A DNA stretch of 64,000 bases from Lachnospiraceae bacterium AC2029 (GTDB taxonomy: Bacteria; Bacillota; Clostridia; Lachnospirales; Lachnospiraceae), in the NCBI GenBank assembly GCA_000703065.1, contig JNLK01000001.1, forward strand, positions 1,882,001 through 1,946,000. The letters run 5' to 3'. The position numbers and the translations under genes are program-made. Each line of letters opens with the position of its first letter. The stretch's first letter is position 1. This document shows, in pieces, positions 7,928 through 15,515 of the stretch. Below the pieces are notes generated by a model. That model was given only the letters and a program-made list of their open reading frames with translations, did no database searches and had not been told where the DNA came from.

Positions 7928-8851
7928 ATGAGGACCTACAGGATCGGCATCTGCTGCAGAGATCCGGAGTATGCATCCGGTCTTATGCTTGCACTGAACC
8001 GGATCTCCGGTGGTGAGATCGAAGCCATGGTATTCAGCAGGCCGGAGGTGCTGGTCAGCTGTCTTCCGGTTCATGAGCCGGAGCTTCTGCTCATGGATGA
8101 CTGGAGATTGGATGAGGATGAGGCGGGGATGGACCGTGAGGCCGAGGAGCTTTACGGGATCCCGGTCAGGAGACTCACGGAACAGCCCTCTGAGAGAGGT
8201 ATCTATAAATATCGGTCTGTAAAGGAGATCTGTCAGGAACTGCTGGCGGGCCTGAGAATGACGGGAATGGCGGGATCTTCGGATTCGGGGTGTATCGCCG
8301 TTTTCTCGCCCTTGGGTCGATGTGGCAAAACGGCACTGGCACGTGCACTGGCGGTCTCGTCCGGGGACCGGGGCGGACTGTATATCGGAATGGAGGAGTA
8401 TGCAGACTGTACGGTTCACTCGGAGCTTCTTTACCAGATCAGGCAAAGGACTCCGGAGATCTATGAAGCAGTCGTCCGTGAACAGACCATTGAGGATGGG
8501 GCGGCAGTCCTGCGTGTATCGGGCATGTTCTCCGAACTGAGGGATGTTCAGGAGGAGGATCTGAAATGGCTGCATGAACAACTGCTTCAACCGGGGCGGT
8601 ACCAAAGACTGATCTACGATATCGGAGGTGCCGCACTGTCCGATCTTTCGATCCTACGGGTATTTGAAAGGATCTATATGCCTGTGCTTCCGGATGACAT
8701 TTCCGTCCGGAAGGTCGGCCGGTTCCGGGAGCTTCTCCGGGAGTGGAGGCTGGGCGGACTGCTGGCCCGGATAACGCCCGTTGAGGTGCCGCAGGATGCA
8801 GTCCGGACAGGAGATACCTGCCGGATCCTGCAGTGTCTGGAGGGCGGATAA
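7928..8851 (+). CDS. TadZ/CpaE-like pilus-assembly ATPase (receiver-like plus MinD/ParA-like domain)
   Basis: 307 residues. The first about 115 resemble a receiver-like fold (LLLMDDWR, then VRRLTEQP), and the rest is a MinD/ParA-like NTPase starting FSPLGRCGKTALARALA at about residue 125. The Walker A region is deviant: GRCGKTA keeps the P-loop Lys and Thr but lacks the first signature Lys of MinD proteins. RLIYDIGGAALSDLSILRVFERIYMPVLPDD fits the Walker B and switch region. TadZ/CpaE proteins position the Tad secretion ATPase at the cell pole. First gene of the pilus operon; the ribosome binding site is GGGGGTGACGAG. Confidence 0.85.
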   Translation: MRTYRIGICCRDPEYASGLMLALNRISGGEIEAMVFSRPEVLVSCLPVHEPELLLMDDWRLDEDEAGMDREAEELYGIPVRRLTEQPSERGIYKYRSVKEICQELLAGLRMTGMAGSSDSGCIAVFSPLGRCGKTALARALAVSSGDRGGLYIGMEEYADCTVHSELLYQIRQRTPEIYEAVVREQTIEDGAAVLRVSGMFSELRDVQEEDLKWLHEQLLQPGRYQRLIYDIGGAALSDLSILRVFERIYMPVLPDDISVRKVGRFRELLREWRLGGLLARITPVEVPQDAVRTGDTCRILQCLEGG

Positions 8852-8865
8852 GGGAGGTAGCATCC

Positions 8866-10248
8866 ATGGATGCGGAAAGAAGGGAACAACTGAAGGAAGC
8901 GGTTCTTCATGAGCTCCGGATGACGGAGCAGCTGGAGGACGAGGCCGTGGGCCGGGTGATCGACCGGGTGGTACTGGAGGAATCAAGGAAGAACTATATT
9001 CCGCTGGCTGAGAAGCTGCGGCTGAGGAAGGATCTCTTTCACTCCATCCGGGGACTGGATGTTCTTTCGGATCTGCTGGAGGATCCGGAGATCACGGAGA
9101 TCATGATCAACGGCACGGGACCGATCTATATAGAGAAACAGGGAAGGATCCTCCGGACGGAGCTGTCCTTCCGCGACGAAGACCGTCTGCTGAATGTGAT
9201 CACACAGATGATCACGGGGGCCAATCGGACCATAAATGAGACAAATCCCATCGCGGACGCCGTCCTTCCGGACGGTTCCCGTGTAAATGTCGTGCTGGGC
9301 ACGGTCTCCAAGGGAGGCCATGCCGTAACGATCCGGAAATTTCCGGACCACGCCTTCCGGATGGAGGATCTGGTCCGTGCGGGGAGCCTGAGCGAAGAGG
9401 CGGCGGAGCTGCTTCGGCTGCTGGTAAGGGCGCGGTACAACATTTTCATTTCCGGTGGAACCGGTTCCGGGAAAACGACCTTTCTGAATGCGCTGACGGA
9501 GTTCATCCCTTCGGATGAGCGGGTGATCACCATTGAGGACGTGGCGGAGCTGTCTCTGCAGGGGCCGCAGAATCTGGTCCGTCTCGAGGCAAGGAACGCC
9601 AATATGGAAGGGAAGAATCAGATCGATATCCGTGAACTGGTCCGCACCAGTCTCCGGATGCGCCCGGACCGTGTCATTGTCGGCGAGGTGCGTGATGCGG
9701 CAGCGGCGGATATGCTGACAGCCATGCTTACCGGGCATGAGGGCAGTCTTTCCACCGGGCATGCGAATTCGGTGGGGGATATGCTTCTCCGGCTGGAGAC
9801 CATGGTACTTTCGGCGGAGGAGATCCCGCTTTCGGCGATCCGAAGAAAGCTGGCTTCGGCGCTGGACATCGTGGTTCACCTGGGGAGACTCCGGGATAAG
9901 AGCCGGCGTGTGCTGGAGATCACGGAAATCGTTGGATATGAGGGGGATGAAATATTGCTGAATCCTTTGTTTCAGTTTGAGGATGCCGGCGGGACCGGCA
10001 GAAGAGTGCAGGGGAGACTGGCGCGGGTGAACCGGCTTCTCCGGGTGGATAAGCTGCAGCTGGCAGGCTGTATGGAGGCATATCATGAGATCACCGGACA
10101 AAAATGCGGCATGGTTGAGGAAAGAACTGCATACGGCGAGAAGAAGACCTGCGGGGAATTCACGGAAGAGGAAAGGACTGCCGGTCACGGGAGGAGCTCT
10201 GGTGGCGGGTGTGATCGGAACGATCCTGGCGGCATGGCTATTTTATAA
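8866..10248 (+). CDS. cpaF: CpaF/TadA-type secretion ATPase
   Basis: Hexameric motor ATPase that powers Tad/Flp pilus assembly. Start ATG 8866 (MDAERREQLKE) with GGGAGGTAGCATCC, inside the upstream frame. Motifs: DPEITEIMINGTGPIYIE, the linker NPIADAVLPDGSRVNVV, Walker A SGGTGSGKTTFLNAL (about residue 205), Walker B/Asp box VITIEDVAELSL, and the RMRPDRVIVGEVRDAAAADML...GHEGSLSTGHANS His box. About 460 residues; the last 55 or so (after LAGCMEAYHEI) are unlike a normal CpaF end and overlap the start of tadB out of frame, so the frame probably lost its original stop. Confidence 0.93.
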   Translation: MDAERREQLKEAVLHELRMTEQLEDEAVGRVIDRVVLEESRKNYIPLAEKLRLRKDLFHSIRGLDVLSDLLEDPEITEIMINGTGPIYIEKQGRILRTELSFRDEDRLLNVITQMITGANRTINETNPIADAVLPDGSRVNVVLGTVSKGGHAVTIRKFPDHAFRMEDLVRAGSLSEEAAELLRLLVRARYNIFISGGTGSGKTTFLNALTEFIPSDERVITIEDVAELSLQGPQNLVRLEARNANMEGKNQIDIRELVRTSLRMRPDRVIVGEVRDAAAADMLTAMLTGHEGSLSTGHANSVGDMLLRLETMVLSAEEIPLSAIRRKLASALDIVVHLGRLRDKSRRVLEITEIVGYEGDEILLNPLFQFEDAGGTGRRVQGRLARVNRLLRVDKLQLAGCMEAYHEITGQKCGMVEERTAYGEKKTCGEFTEEERTAGHGRSSGGGCDRNDPGGMAIL

Positions 10249-10891
10249 CCGTTTGGCGGGGCTGATCCCGGGCGCGGCAGCCGGCTGGTATGTGGGCCGG
10301 GTCTTCGGACGGATGGTGGAGAAGCGGAGGAGAAGGAAAAGGAGGGAAGCCTTCCGAAGACTTCTGCTTTCCCTGGAAACAGCCCTTGAGGCCGGATATT
10401 CCCTGGAAAATGCGCTGTCGGTTGCGGATGGGGATCTGAGGCTGATCTATACGGACAAGGATGAGATCTGCAGGCAGATGACCGGGCTGAGACAGAGTGT
10501 TACCCTCGGGATGCCGGTATGGCAGGCCTTCCGGCAGTATGCCGGGGAGGTGGAGATCGAGGAGGCGGATGAATTTGCCCAGGTTCTCCGGATCCAGCAG
10601 AAAACGGGCGGGGATATGATCCGTACCGTGCGGAAGGCAGCGGGCCGGTTACAGGAATCCCTGGAGCTGCAGACGGAACTGGAGAGCGCCATTTCCGAGA
10701 AGGAACTGGAGCAGAGGATCATGACGGTCATGCCGTCGGTCATGCTGATCTACATGCGGCTGATGAACGGGGCTTATATAGCTCCCCTGTATGCGGGGCT
10801 TGGGGGAGCCATACTGATGACATTTGCCCTTGCCGCAAATGTGGGCGCGGATATGCTTGCGGCCCGCATGCTGCGGAAGGCTTTGGGATAG
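10085..10891 (+). CDS. tadB: TadB-like pilus-assembly inner-membrane protein (T2SS F domain)
   Basis: 268 residues: an N-terminal basic stretch, one hydrophobic hairpin (ALVAGVIGTILAAWLFYNRLAGLIPGAAAGWYVG, about residues 38-72), the T2SSF cytoplasmic helices (RRLLLSLETALEAGYSLENAL...QKTGGDMIRTVRKAAG), and two C-terminal helices. It forms the platform with the TadC-like protein. GGAGGCATATC directly before the ATG at 10085 supports this start even though it sits 164 bases inside the cpaF frame. ATGs further inside would remove part of the basic N-terminus only. Confidence 0.85.
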   Translation: MRSPDKNAAWLRKELHTARRRPAGNSRKRKGLPVTGGALVAGVIGTILAAWLFYNRLAGLIPGAAAGWYVGRVFGRMVEKRRRRKRREAFRRLLLSLETALEAGYSLENALSVADGDLRLIYTDKDEICRQMTGLRQSVTLGMPVWQAFRQYAGEVEIEEADEFAQVLRIQQKTGGDMIRTVRKAAGRLQESLELQTELESAISEKELEQRIMTVMPSVMLIYMRLMNGAYIAPLYAGLGGAILMTFALAANVGADMLAARMLRKALG

Positions 10892-10907
10892 ATGAAGGAG
10901 AGTTTGG

Positions 10908-12257
10908 ATGAAGGTGGTTGCCATCCTGTTGGTGCTGCTGCCGGTGGTTGCTGTTTTTGCACTCCGGTTCAGAAGGCACTACAGCAGATATAAAGATGGA
11001 ACATGGGTTGTACCACGGATCGCCGGGCGTTTGCAGAAGCTGGAGGTACTGTATGGAAGAGCGCTGGAAGATGCGACAAGGCAGTACATAGAGCGAAGGC
11101 TCCGGGTATTGTTGGTGGGACTGGGCCTGCTTTGGATCCTCGGACTGGGAGTCCTCTTGCTTCCGGAAGAGGAGAAGGAGACAGGACAGATCCCGAGACC
11201 GGCGGCAGAAGAGGATGCTGCCGGGGTCAGGGTACAGCTGAGTGACGGGGAGAGTGCCACGGAGGTGGAGCTTACCGTCGAATCCAGGGATCTTACCGAG
11301 GAAGAGTTCGCGAAGGCTGCGGATGATGCCGAGAGAGAACTGGAGAAGGAGATCTACGGAGAGAACCGGGCGTCGGACTATGTGACGGGAGATCTTGTCT
11401 TTCCCGAGAAGGACAGGACCGGGAAGCTTCAGATCTCATGGGATACGGATACGTTGACAGTGATCGGAAGGACCGGGACCGTACGGCGTGAAGAACTGGA
11501 ATCTCCCTGTGTTGTGGAGATCACGGCCACACTGACGGACGGGATCCGGACGAGACAGGCTGAATATACGGCAACCGTCATTCCGGCAAAGGACACGGAG
11601 ACCGTGTTCCAACGGGCGCTGCGAAGCCTGACGGAGCTGGAGGAATCCAGCCGGGGCGAAGCAGTGTTCCGATTGCCTGAGGAGGTGGACGGAGTCAGGG
11701 TTACGGAACAGAAAAAATCCGGAAAAAAGACGATTTGCACCATCTATCTGGGGGTCGTTCTCGTAGCCGGAGCTCTGTTCCTCCTCAGAGAAAATAAGCA
11801 GAAGGAGATGTTGAAGGATCGTGAGGAACGGCTGCAGCATGTGTTCTATCGGTTTGTGAAGCGGCTGACACTGTTGCTTGGAGCCGGCGAATCCCTGCAG
11901 GGATCACTGGTCACGGCAGCGGCGGTGGAGGAACGGTATCTGACTCCGGAGGTGCAGTATGCGGTCAACCGGATCCGAACAGGATCGGCTGAACCGGCAG
12001 TTTATGCGGATCTGGGGCGGAGTCTCGGGCTTCAGACCTATGTGAGACTATTTTCCACCATCAGCACGGCAGCACCGAGAGGCAGCAGTCAATTGCTCGG
12101 CCTCCTGGAACAGGAGGTAAAGGACGCTGAGGCGGAGGCAAAGGAGTCCGCCAGAAGAAGGGGAGAACAGGCAGCGCAGAAGCTGCTTCTCCCCATGATC
12201 TTACTCATGATCGTAGTAATCGGAATCGTCCTTTTTCCCGCAGTTGTCGGGATGTGA
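10908..12257 (+). CDS. TadC-like platform protein with a large extracytoplasmic insertion
   Basis: 449 residues, much longer than a normal TadC of about 300. Hydrophobic segments lie at about 2-19, 67-86, 277-294 and 424-447. Between the second and third is a region of about 185 residues rich in Glu, Asp and Thr with Ig-like strands (ELESPCVVEITATLTDG, then RQAEYTATVIPAK). The C-terminal part (VFYRFVKRLTLLLGAGESLQGSLVTAA...AAPRGSSQLLGLLEQEVKDAE) is the T2SSF-type core. By topology the insertion would face the cell exterior. GAAGGAGAGTTTGG precedes the ATG. The stop overlaps the next frame. Confidence 0.78.
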   Translation: MKVVAILLVLLPVVAVFALRFRRHYSRYKDGTWVVPRIAGRLQKLEVLYGRALEDATRQYIERRLRVLLVGLGLLWILGLGVLLLPEEEKETGQIPRPAAEEDAAGVRVQLSDGESATEVELTVESRDLTEEEFAKAADDAERELEKEIYGENRASDYVTGDLVFPEKDRTGKLQISWDTDTLTVIGRTGTVRREELESPCVVEITATLTDGIRTRQAEYTATVIPAKDTETVFQRALRSLTELEESSRGEAVFRLPEEVDGVRVTEQKKSGKKTICTIYLGVVLVAGALFLLRENKQKEMLKDREERLQHVFYRFVKRLTLLLGAGESLQGSLVTAAAVEERYLTPEVQYAVNRIRTGSAEPAVYADLGRSLGLQTYVRLFSTISTAAPRGSSQLLGLLEQEVKDAEAEAKESARRRGEQAAQKLLLPMILLMIVVIGIVLFPAVVGM

Positions 12258-12277
12258 CGAGAGAAGGGAGAGGCCGT

Positions 12278-12535
12278 ATGGAAAATGAAACAACAGTTGT
12301 GGAAGAAATTGAAAATACTGCTGAGGACAGCCTTGGGCACCATGGTGAAGAAGAAATCATGTCGGCACCGGATGACAGGCAGGGGCTCGGTGATAACAGC
12401 GGGGTGGCGGTTGTGGAGGTCATTCTGATCCTGGTGGTGCTGATCGCGCTGGTGATCATCTTCCGTGATCAGATCACCTCACTGGTGTCATCCATCTGGA
12501 AGAGTATCAACGGAGATGCGAAGACGCTCCTGTAG
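12278..12535 (+). CDS. Flp-type (type IVb) major pilin precursor
   Basis: About 85 residues from ATG 12278 (MENETTVVEE), preceded by GAAGGGAGAGGCCGT. A long acidic leader ends in Gly, then V-A-V-V-E starts the hydrophobic helix (VAVVEVILILVVLIALVIIF), with Glu at +5 as in class III signal prepilins; processing would fall after NSG. A short polar tail follows (RDQITSLVSSIWKSINGDAK). No prepilin peptidase gene is in the window, so a CpaA/TadV enzyme must be encoded elsewhere. Confidence 0.88.
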   Translation: MENETTVVEEIENTAEDSLGHHGEEEIMSAPDDRQGLGDNSGVAVVEVILILVVLIALVIIFRDQITSLVSSIWKSINGDAKTLL

Positions 12536-12568
12536 TTGACGGCACATTTTCAATGAATGGGAGGGCAT

Positions 12569-13960
12569 ATGGGAAATCGTGGATATATCACCGTGTTTCT
12601 GACGTTGATGCTCAGCGTCATATTGATACTGGCGATGACCGTTTATTCATTCGTGAGTCTGTCCTGTGCGAAGGGCAGAACCGCAACGGCTCTCAGAAGC
12701 TCCATGTCCGGTGTAAGGGCGGAGTACAGCCGATACCTGTTTGATCACTACCATGTGCTCTTCCTGAATCAGAATCCTCACGGAGAAGGCACCGGCGGGC
12801 TGGAAGCGGAAGTGGAGGAACGTCTGTCGGAGAATCTGGGTGAGGAATATACCGTAAGGGAGGTGACGCTGACCGGTGTGACGCGCGTGCTGGACAACCA
12901 TGGCGCAGAGTTCCGGAAACAGGTGACTGCCGTATCTCAGTACCTTCTTGCGGACAAGAGCGTGGATACCCTGCGGGAGAAGGTGAACGGAGACGATGAG
13001 CCGATCTCAAAGGAGGAGGTTGACGGACTGGATATGGAACGGGATGAGAAGTCGGAGAAGCAGGAGGGAGACCAGGATCCGAGAAGGTATACGAAGGCCT
13101 GTAATAAGGTGGGTGTCGCATACTTCATCCTTCCGGAGGACGTGACCTTCAGTACGGAGACCGTGGATCCGACAAAGCTTCCTTCCCAGGGGAAGTCGGG
13201 GATGGGACTCATGACCATGGATACCTCATTTTCCAGTATGTCGTCACTGCGGAGAGACACGACACAGTCCGGAGGCTGGCTGGACAGTGCATCGCAGGAA
13301 GCGGCAGGTCTGATCTATGCGGCGAACTGTTTCAACTGTCTGACGGATGAGGTACAGGAGGGAACGACCCTGAAGCTGGAGATGGAATATCTGATCGCCG
13401 GTTATCCCACGGATGAGGAAAACTATAAGAAATGTGTCGATCAGATCCTGATCATCCGTACGGGCTGTAATTTTGCCCATATCCTGAGAGATACATCCAA
13501 GATGGCACGTCTTTCGGCCCTGGCATGGTCGATCTGTTGGGCATTTCCGCCGGCGCAGCCGGTGGTGAAGTATCTGCTTGCAGGTGCCTGGGCGTATCTG
13601 GAGAGTGTGGCGGATCTGTATCGTCTGGTGCGTGGAAGAAAGGTTCCGTATATGAAGAACAGTGAAACCTGGATCACGGATATCGGATCAATGGGCCGGC
13701 TGGCAGAGGATGCGGCTGCTGATGACAAGGAGGATGAAAAGGGACTGGATTATGAGGATTATCTACTGATCCTTCTTGCGACCAGGATGGATACGGGTTA
13801 CTACAGGATGCTGGACATCATGCAGTTGAATGTCAATCAGAATGTGAGATCCGATGCGGAGTATTTCGATTTCTCGGATGCGATCACCGCTTTCGGTATG
13901 TCCGTGCAGGTGGATTATGAGGGTCATGACATCCTGCTTCAGGAAGAACTCGGATTCTGA
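12569..13960 (+). CDS. DUF5702-type pilus-locus membrane protein
   Basis: 463 residues from ATG 12569 (MGNRGYITVFLTLML), with GGGAGGGCAT before it; an in-frame ATG at 12557 is less likely. The N-terminal single helix after a GYITVF motif resembles TadG/pseudopilin-like anchors. The rest is a mostly soluble extracytoplasmic domain with acidic stretches (EEVDGLDMERDEKSEKQEGDQD) and a hydrophobic segment at about 315-340 (ALAWSICWAFPPAQPVVKYLL). This architecture is called DUF5702 and typically sits in Clostridial Tad loci. Its role, perhaps a minor pilin-like component, is unknown. Confidence 0.75.
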   Translation: MGNRGYITVFLTLMLSVILILAMTVYSFVSLSCAKGRTATALRSSMSGVRAEYSRYLFDHYHVLFLNQNPHGEGTGGLEAEVEERLSENLGEEYTVREVTLTGVTRVLDNHGAEFRKQVTAVSQYLLADKSVDTLREKVNGDDEPISKEEVDGLDMERDEKSEKQEGDQDPRRYTKACNKVGVAYFILPEDVTFSTETVDPTKLPSQGKSGMGLMTMDTSFSSMSSLRRDTTQSGGWLDSASQEAAGLIYAANCFNCLTDEVQEGTTLKLEMEYLIAGYPTDEENYKKCVDQILIIRTGCNFAHILRDTSKMARLSALAWSICWAFPPAQPVVKYLLAGAWAYLESVADLYRLVRGRKVPYMKNSETWITDIGSMGRLAEDAAADDKEDEKGLDYEDYLLILLATRMDTGYYRMLDIMQLNVNQNVRSDAEYFDFSDAITAFGMSVQVDYEGHDILLQEELGF

Positions 13961-13967
13961 CAGAATA

Positions 13968-14076
13968 TCGATGAACTTCGGAGGGTGCATTTCAGAATGT
14001 TTACAGTGAATTCCAATCAGATCAAGTCCTCTTCGGGAGTATTATGCCTTGAAATGCACCGCCCGAAGTTCATCGA
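13968..14076. repeat. 27-base inverted repeat spanning the start of a TadE-like gene
   Basis: Left arm 13968-13994 (TCGATGAACTTCGGAGGG then TGCATTTCA) and right arm 14050-14076 are reverse complements with two mismatches, separated by 55 bases. The left arm holds the Shine-Dalgarno-like GGAGGG; the right arm encodes MHRPKFIE of the following protein. Confidence 0.85.
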
Positions 14077-14908
14077 AGGTGATAAAGGTTCTGCGGCGGT
14101 GGAGGCTGCAGTCGTCGTTCCGCTGTTCCTTTTCGTTCTTCTGTTTCTGTTCCATCTGCTGCACGTAGCCACTGTTCGGCAGGTGATCTATGAGGCGGGG
14201 GTCGAAGCTGCGGAGTATGCGGCGGAATACTATTTTCTGCAGGAGACGGGACATGAGGTTCTTGATAGCTACGGGATCGGTTCCGGTACAGAGCAGGATC
14301 CGGTCCTGGAGGAGGGGGATACTTCCGACAGCTCCTCCGGTCTTGTGGACAGTGCGCTGGTCCTTGCCGTGGCATCCCATACGCTGCATGACAGTATCGA
14401 TGAGAAGGAGCTGGTCGAACGCTATGTGCAGGGTGGCGTGTCCGGGATCATGCTTCTCGGTTCGGAGCTGCCGAGGGAGGACGGGGAGCTGGTATTTCAT
14501 ATCAGCTATACCATCTGCATTGATACCCCCTTCCTTCCGACGGTCACCAGAAGAGTGGAGGAAACCATCCGGCAGCGGCCCTATACCGGAGAAGAAGTAA
14601 ATACGGAGGAGGGGGTCGAGAGTGACCCGTATGTGTATGTGACGGATAACCGGGAGGTTTACCACAGAAGCAGAGGATGTACTCATATCCTGCTGGGAAT
14701 ACACGCCACATCAAAGGATGAGGCTCTGCGCCAGGGCTATCATGCATGCGAATACTGCGGAGATAAGGAGAGTGCCTTTGTTATGGTCGGACCGGAGGGA
14801 GAATGCTATCACTGCAATGCAAACTGCAGAGGGCTGAAACGGACCGTGCACAGGATCCGGCTCAGTGAGACCGGCGGCATCCCGCCCTGCTCGAGATGCG
14901 GAAACTGA
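13997..14908 (+). CDS. TadE-like pseudopilin with tandem C-terminal Cys modules
   Basis: About 303 residues. The N-terminal GDKGSAAVEAAVVVPLFLFVLLFLF is a TadE/pseudopilin-type helix with a Glu shortly after its start. The last 90 residues hold two similar modules: YHRSRGCTHI...CEYCG and CYHCNANCRG...CSRCG, each a YH(x)C plus CxxCG pair, probably metal-binding or disulfide-linked outside the cell. The start is uncertain: GTG 13985 (no spacing to GGAGGG), ATG 13997 (11 bases from it, chosen) or ATG 14054 (a shorter N-terminus like other TadE proteins but a weak ribosome binding site). The start region lies inside an inverted repeat. Confidence 0.78.
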   Translation: MFTVNSNQIKSSSGVLCLEMHRPKFIEGDKGSAAVEAAVVVPLFLFVLLFLFHLLHVATVRQVIYEAGVEAAEYAAEYYFLQETGHEVLDSYGIGSGTEQDPVLEEGDTSDSSSGLVDSALVLAVASHTLHDSIDEKELVERYVQGGVSGIMLLGSELPREDGELVFHISYTICIDTPFLPTVTRRVEETIRQRPYTGEEVNTEEGVESDPYVYVTDNREVYHRSRGCTHILLGIHATSKDEALRQGYHACEYCGDKESAFVMVGPEGECYHCNANCRGLKRTVHRIRLSETGGIPPCSRCGN

Positions 14909-14940
14909 AGGGGGGAGAGATGAAGTGCGAAGAGATGATG

Positions 14941-15052
14941 GGCGGAGAACCGGCGGACAGAGAACCGACGGACAGAGAAATGGTGTGCTGAGGACCGGCG
15001 CACTGGGAATCGGTGGACAGAGAAATGGCGTGCTGAGAATCGGCGGAGAAAT
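14941..15052 (+). repeat. Degenerate direct repeats before the second TadE gene
   Basis: GGACAGAGAAATGG(T/C)GTGCTGAG occurs twice (about 14970 and 15014), with partial copies of CGGCGGACAGAGAA upstream. The stretch is GA-rich, lies between two TadE-like genes, and is open in one frame without resembling a protein. Confidence 0.6.
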
Positions 15053-15515
15053 GACACGCGCCGGGTCAGAGCGTGTCGCGGTACGGTGTGGAGACAGGGG
15101 GATGATGACGCTGGAAGCGACGGTGATCGTCCCGATCATCCTTATGATCATCATGGCTGCGATCCTCCTGTTTCTTACGATCGGCAGGAGGGAGGCTCTG
15201 AGAGGAGAGATGTATGTCGACCTCTACACCCTGGAGATCGCAGATGAGAAGGACGGCAGTCCTGCGGATACACTCTCCGGAAAGGCGGATCGTCTTACGA
15301 GTGGATCCGCTGCAGTTACGGCTTCCTCCAGGGTTGTCGGAGACGAACTGATCATGACCGGTACCGTCCGATATCTGGACGGAAAGGTTCCGGCGGCGGT
15401 TGCGCGGTTTCGGCAGGAGATGCCGGTGATCACAATGCGCGAGAGGGATCTATGCAGTGAACGATTGAGGAGATGGCAGTTCTATGGAAATCTTACGGAA
15501 AACACAGGGGATTAA
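15051..15515 (+). CDS. Second TadE-like pseudopilin
   Basis: About 154 residues from ATG 15051. The frame is open much further upstream (to 14865) through a repetitive Arg/Gly-rich stretch that does not look like a real protein, so the internal start (MTRAGSERV) close to GGCGGAGAA is preferred. DRGMMTLEATVIVPIILMII is the TadE/pseudopilin motif with a Glu five residues before a long hydrophobic helix. The extracytoplasmic remainder is short and unremarkable. It overlaps the FHA gene start by 32 bases. Confidence 0.72.
   Translation: MTRAGSERVAVRCGDRGMMTLEATVIVPIILMIIMAAILLFLTIGRREALRGEMYVDLYTLEIADEKDGSPADTLSGKADRLTSGSAAVTASSRVVGDELIMTGTVRYLDGKVPAAVARFRQEMPVITMRERDLCSERLRRWQFYGNLTENTGD

Noticed and set aside
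14865-15050. Upstream extension of the second TadE-like gene (Arg/Gly-rich)
   Set aside because: Degenerate repeats overlap the preceding gene's end and precede a better internal start at 15051.
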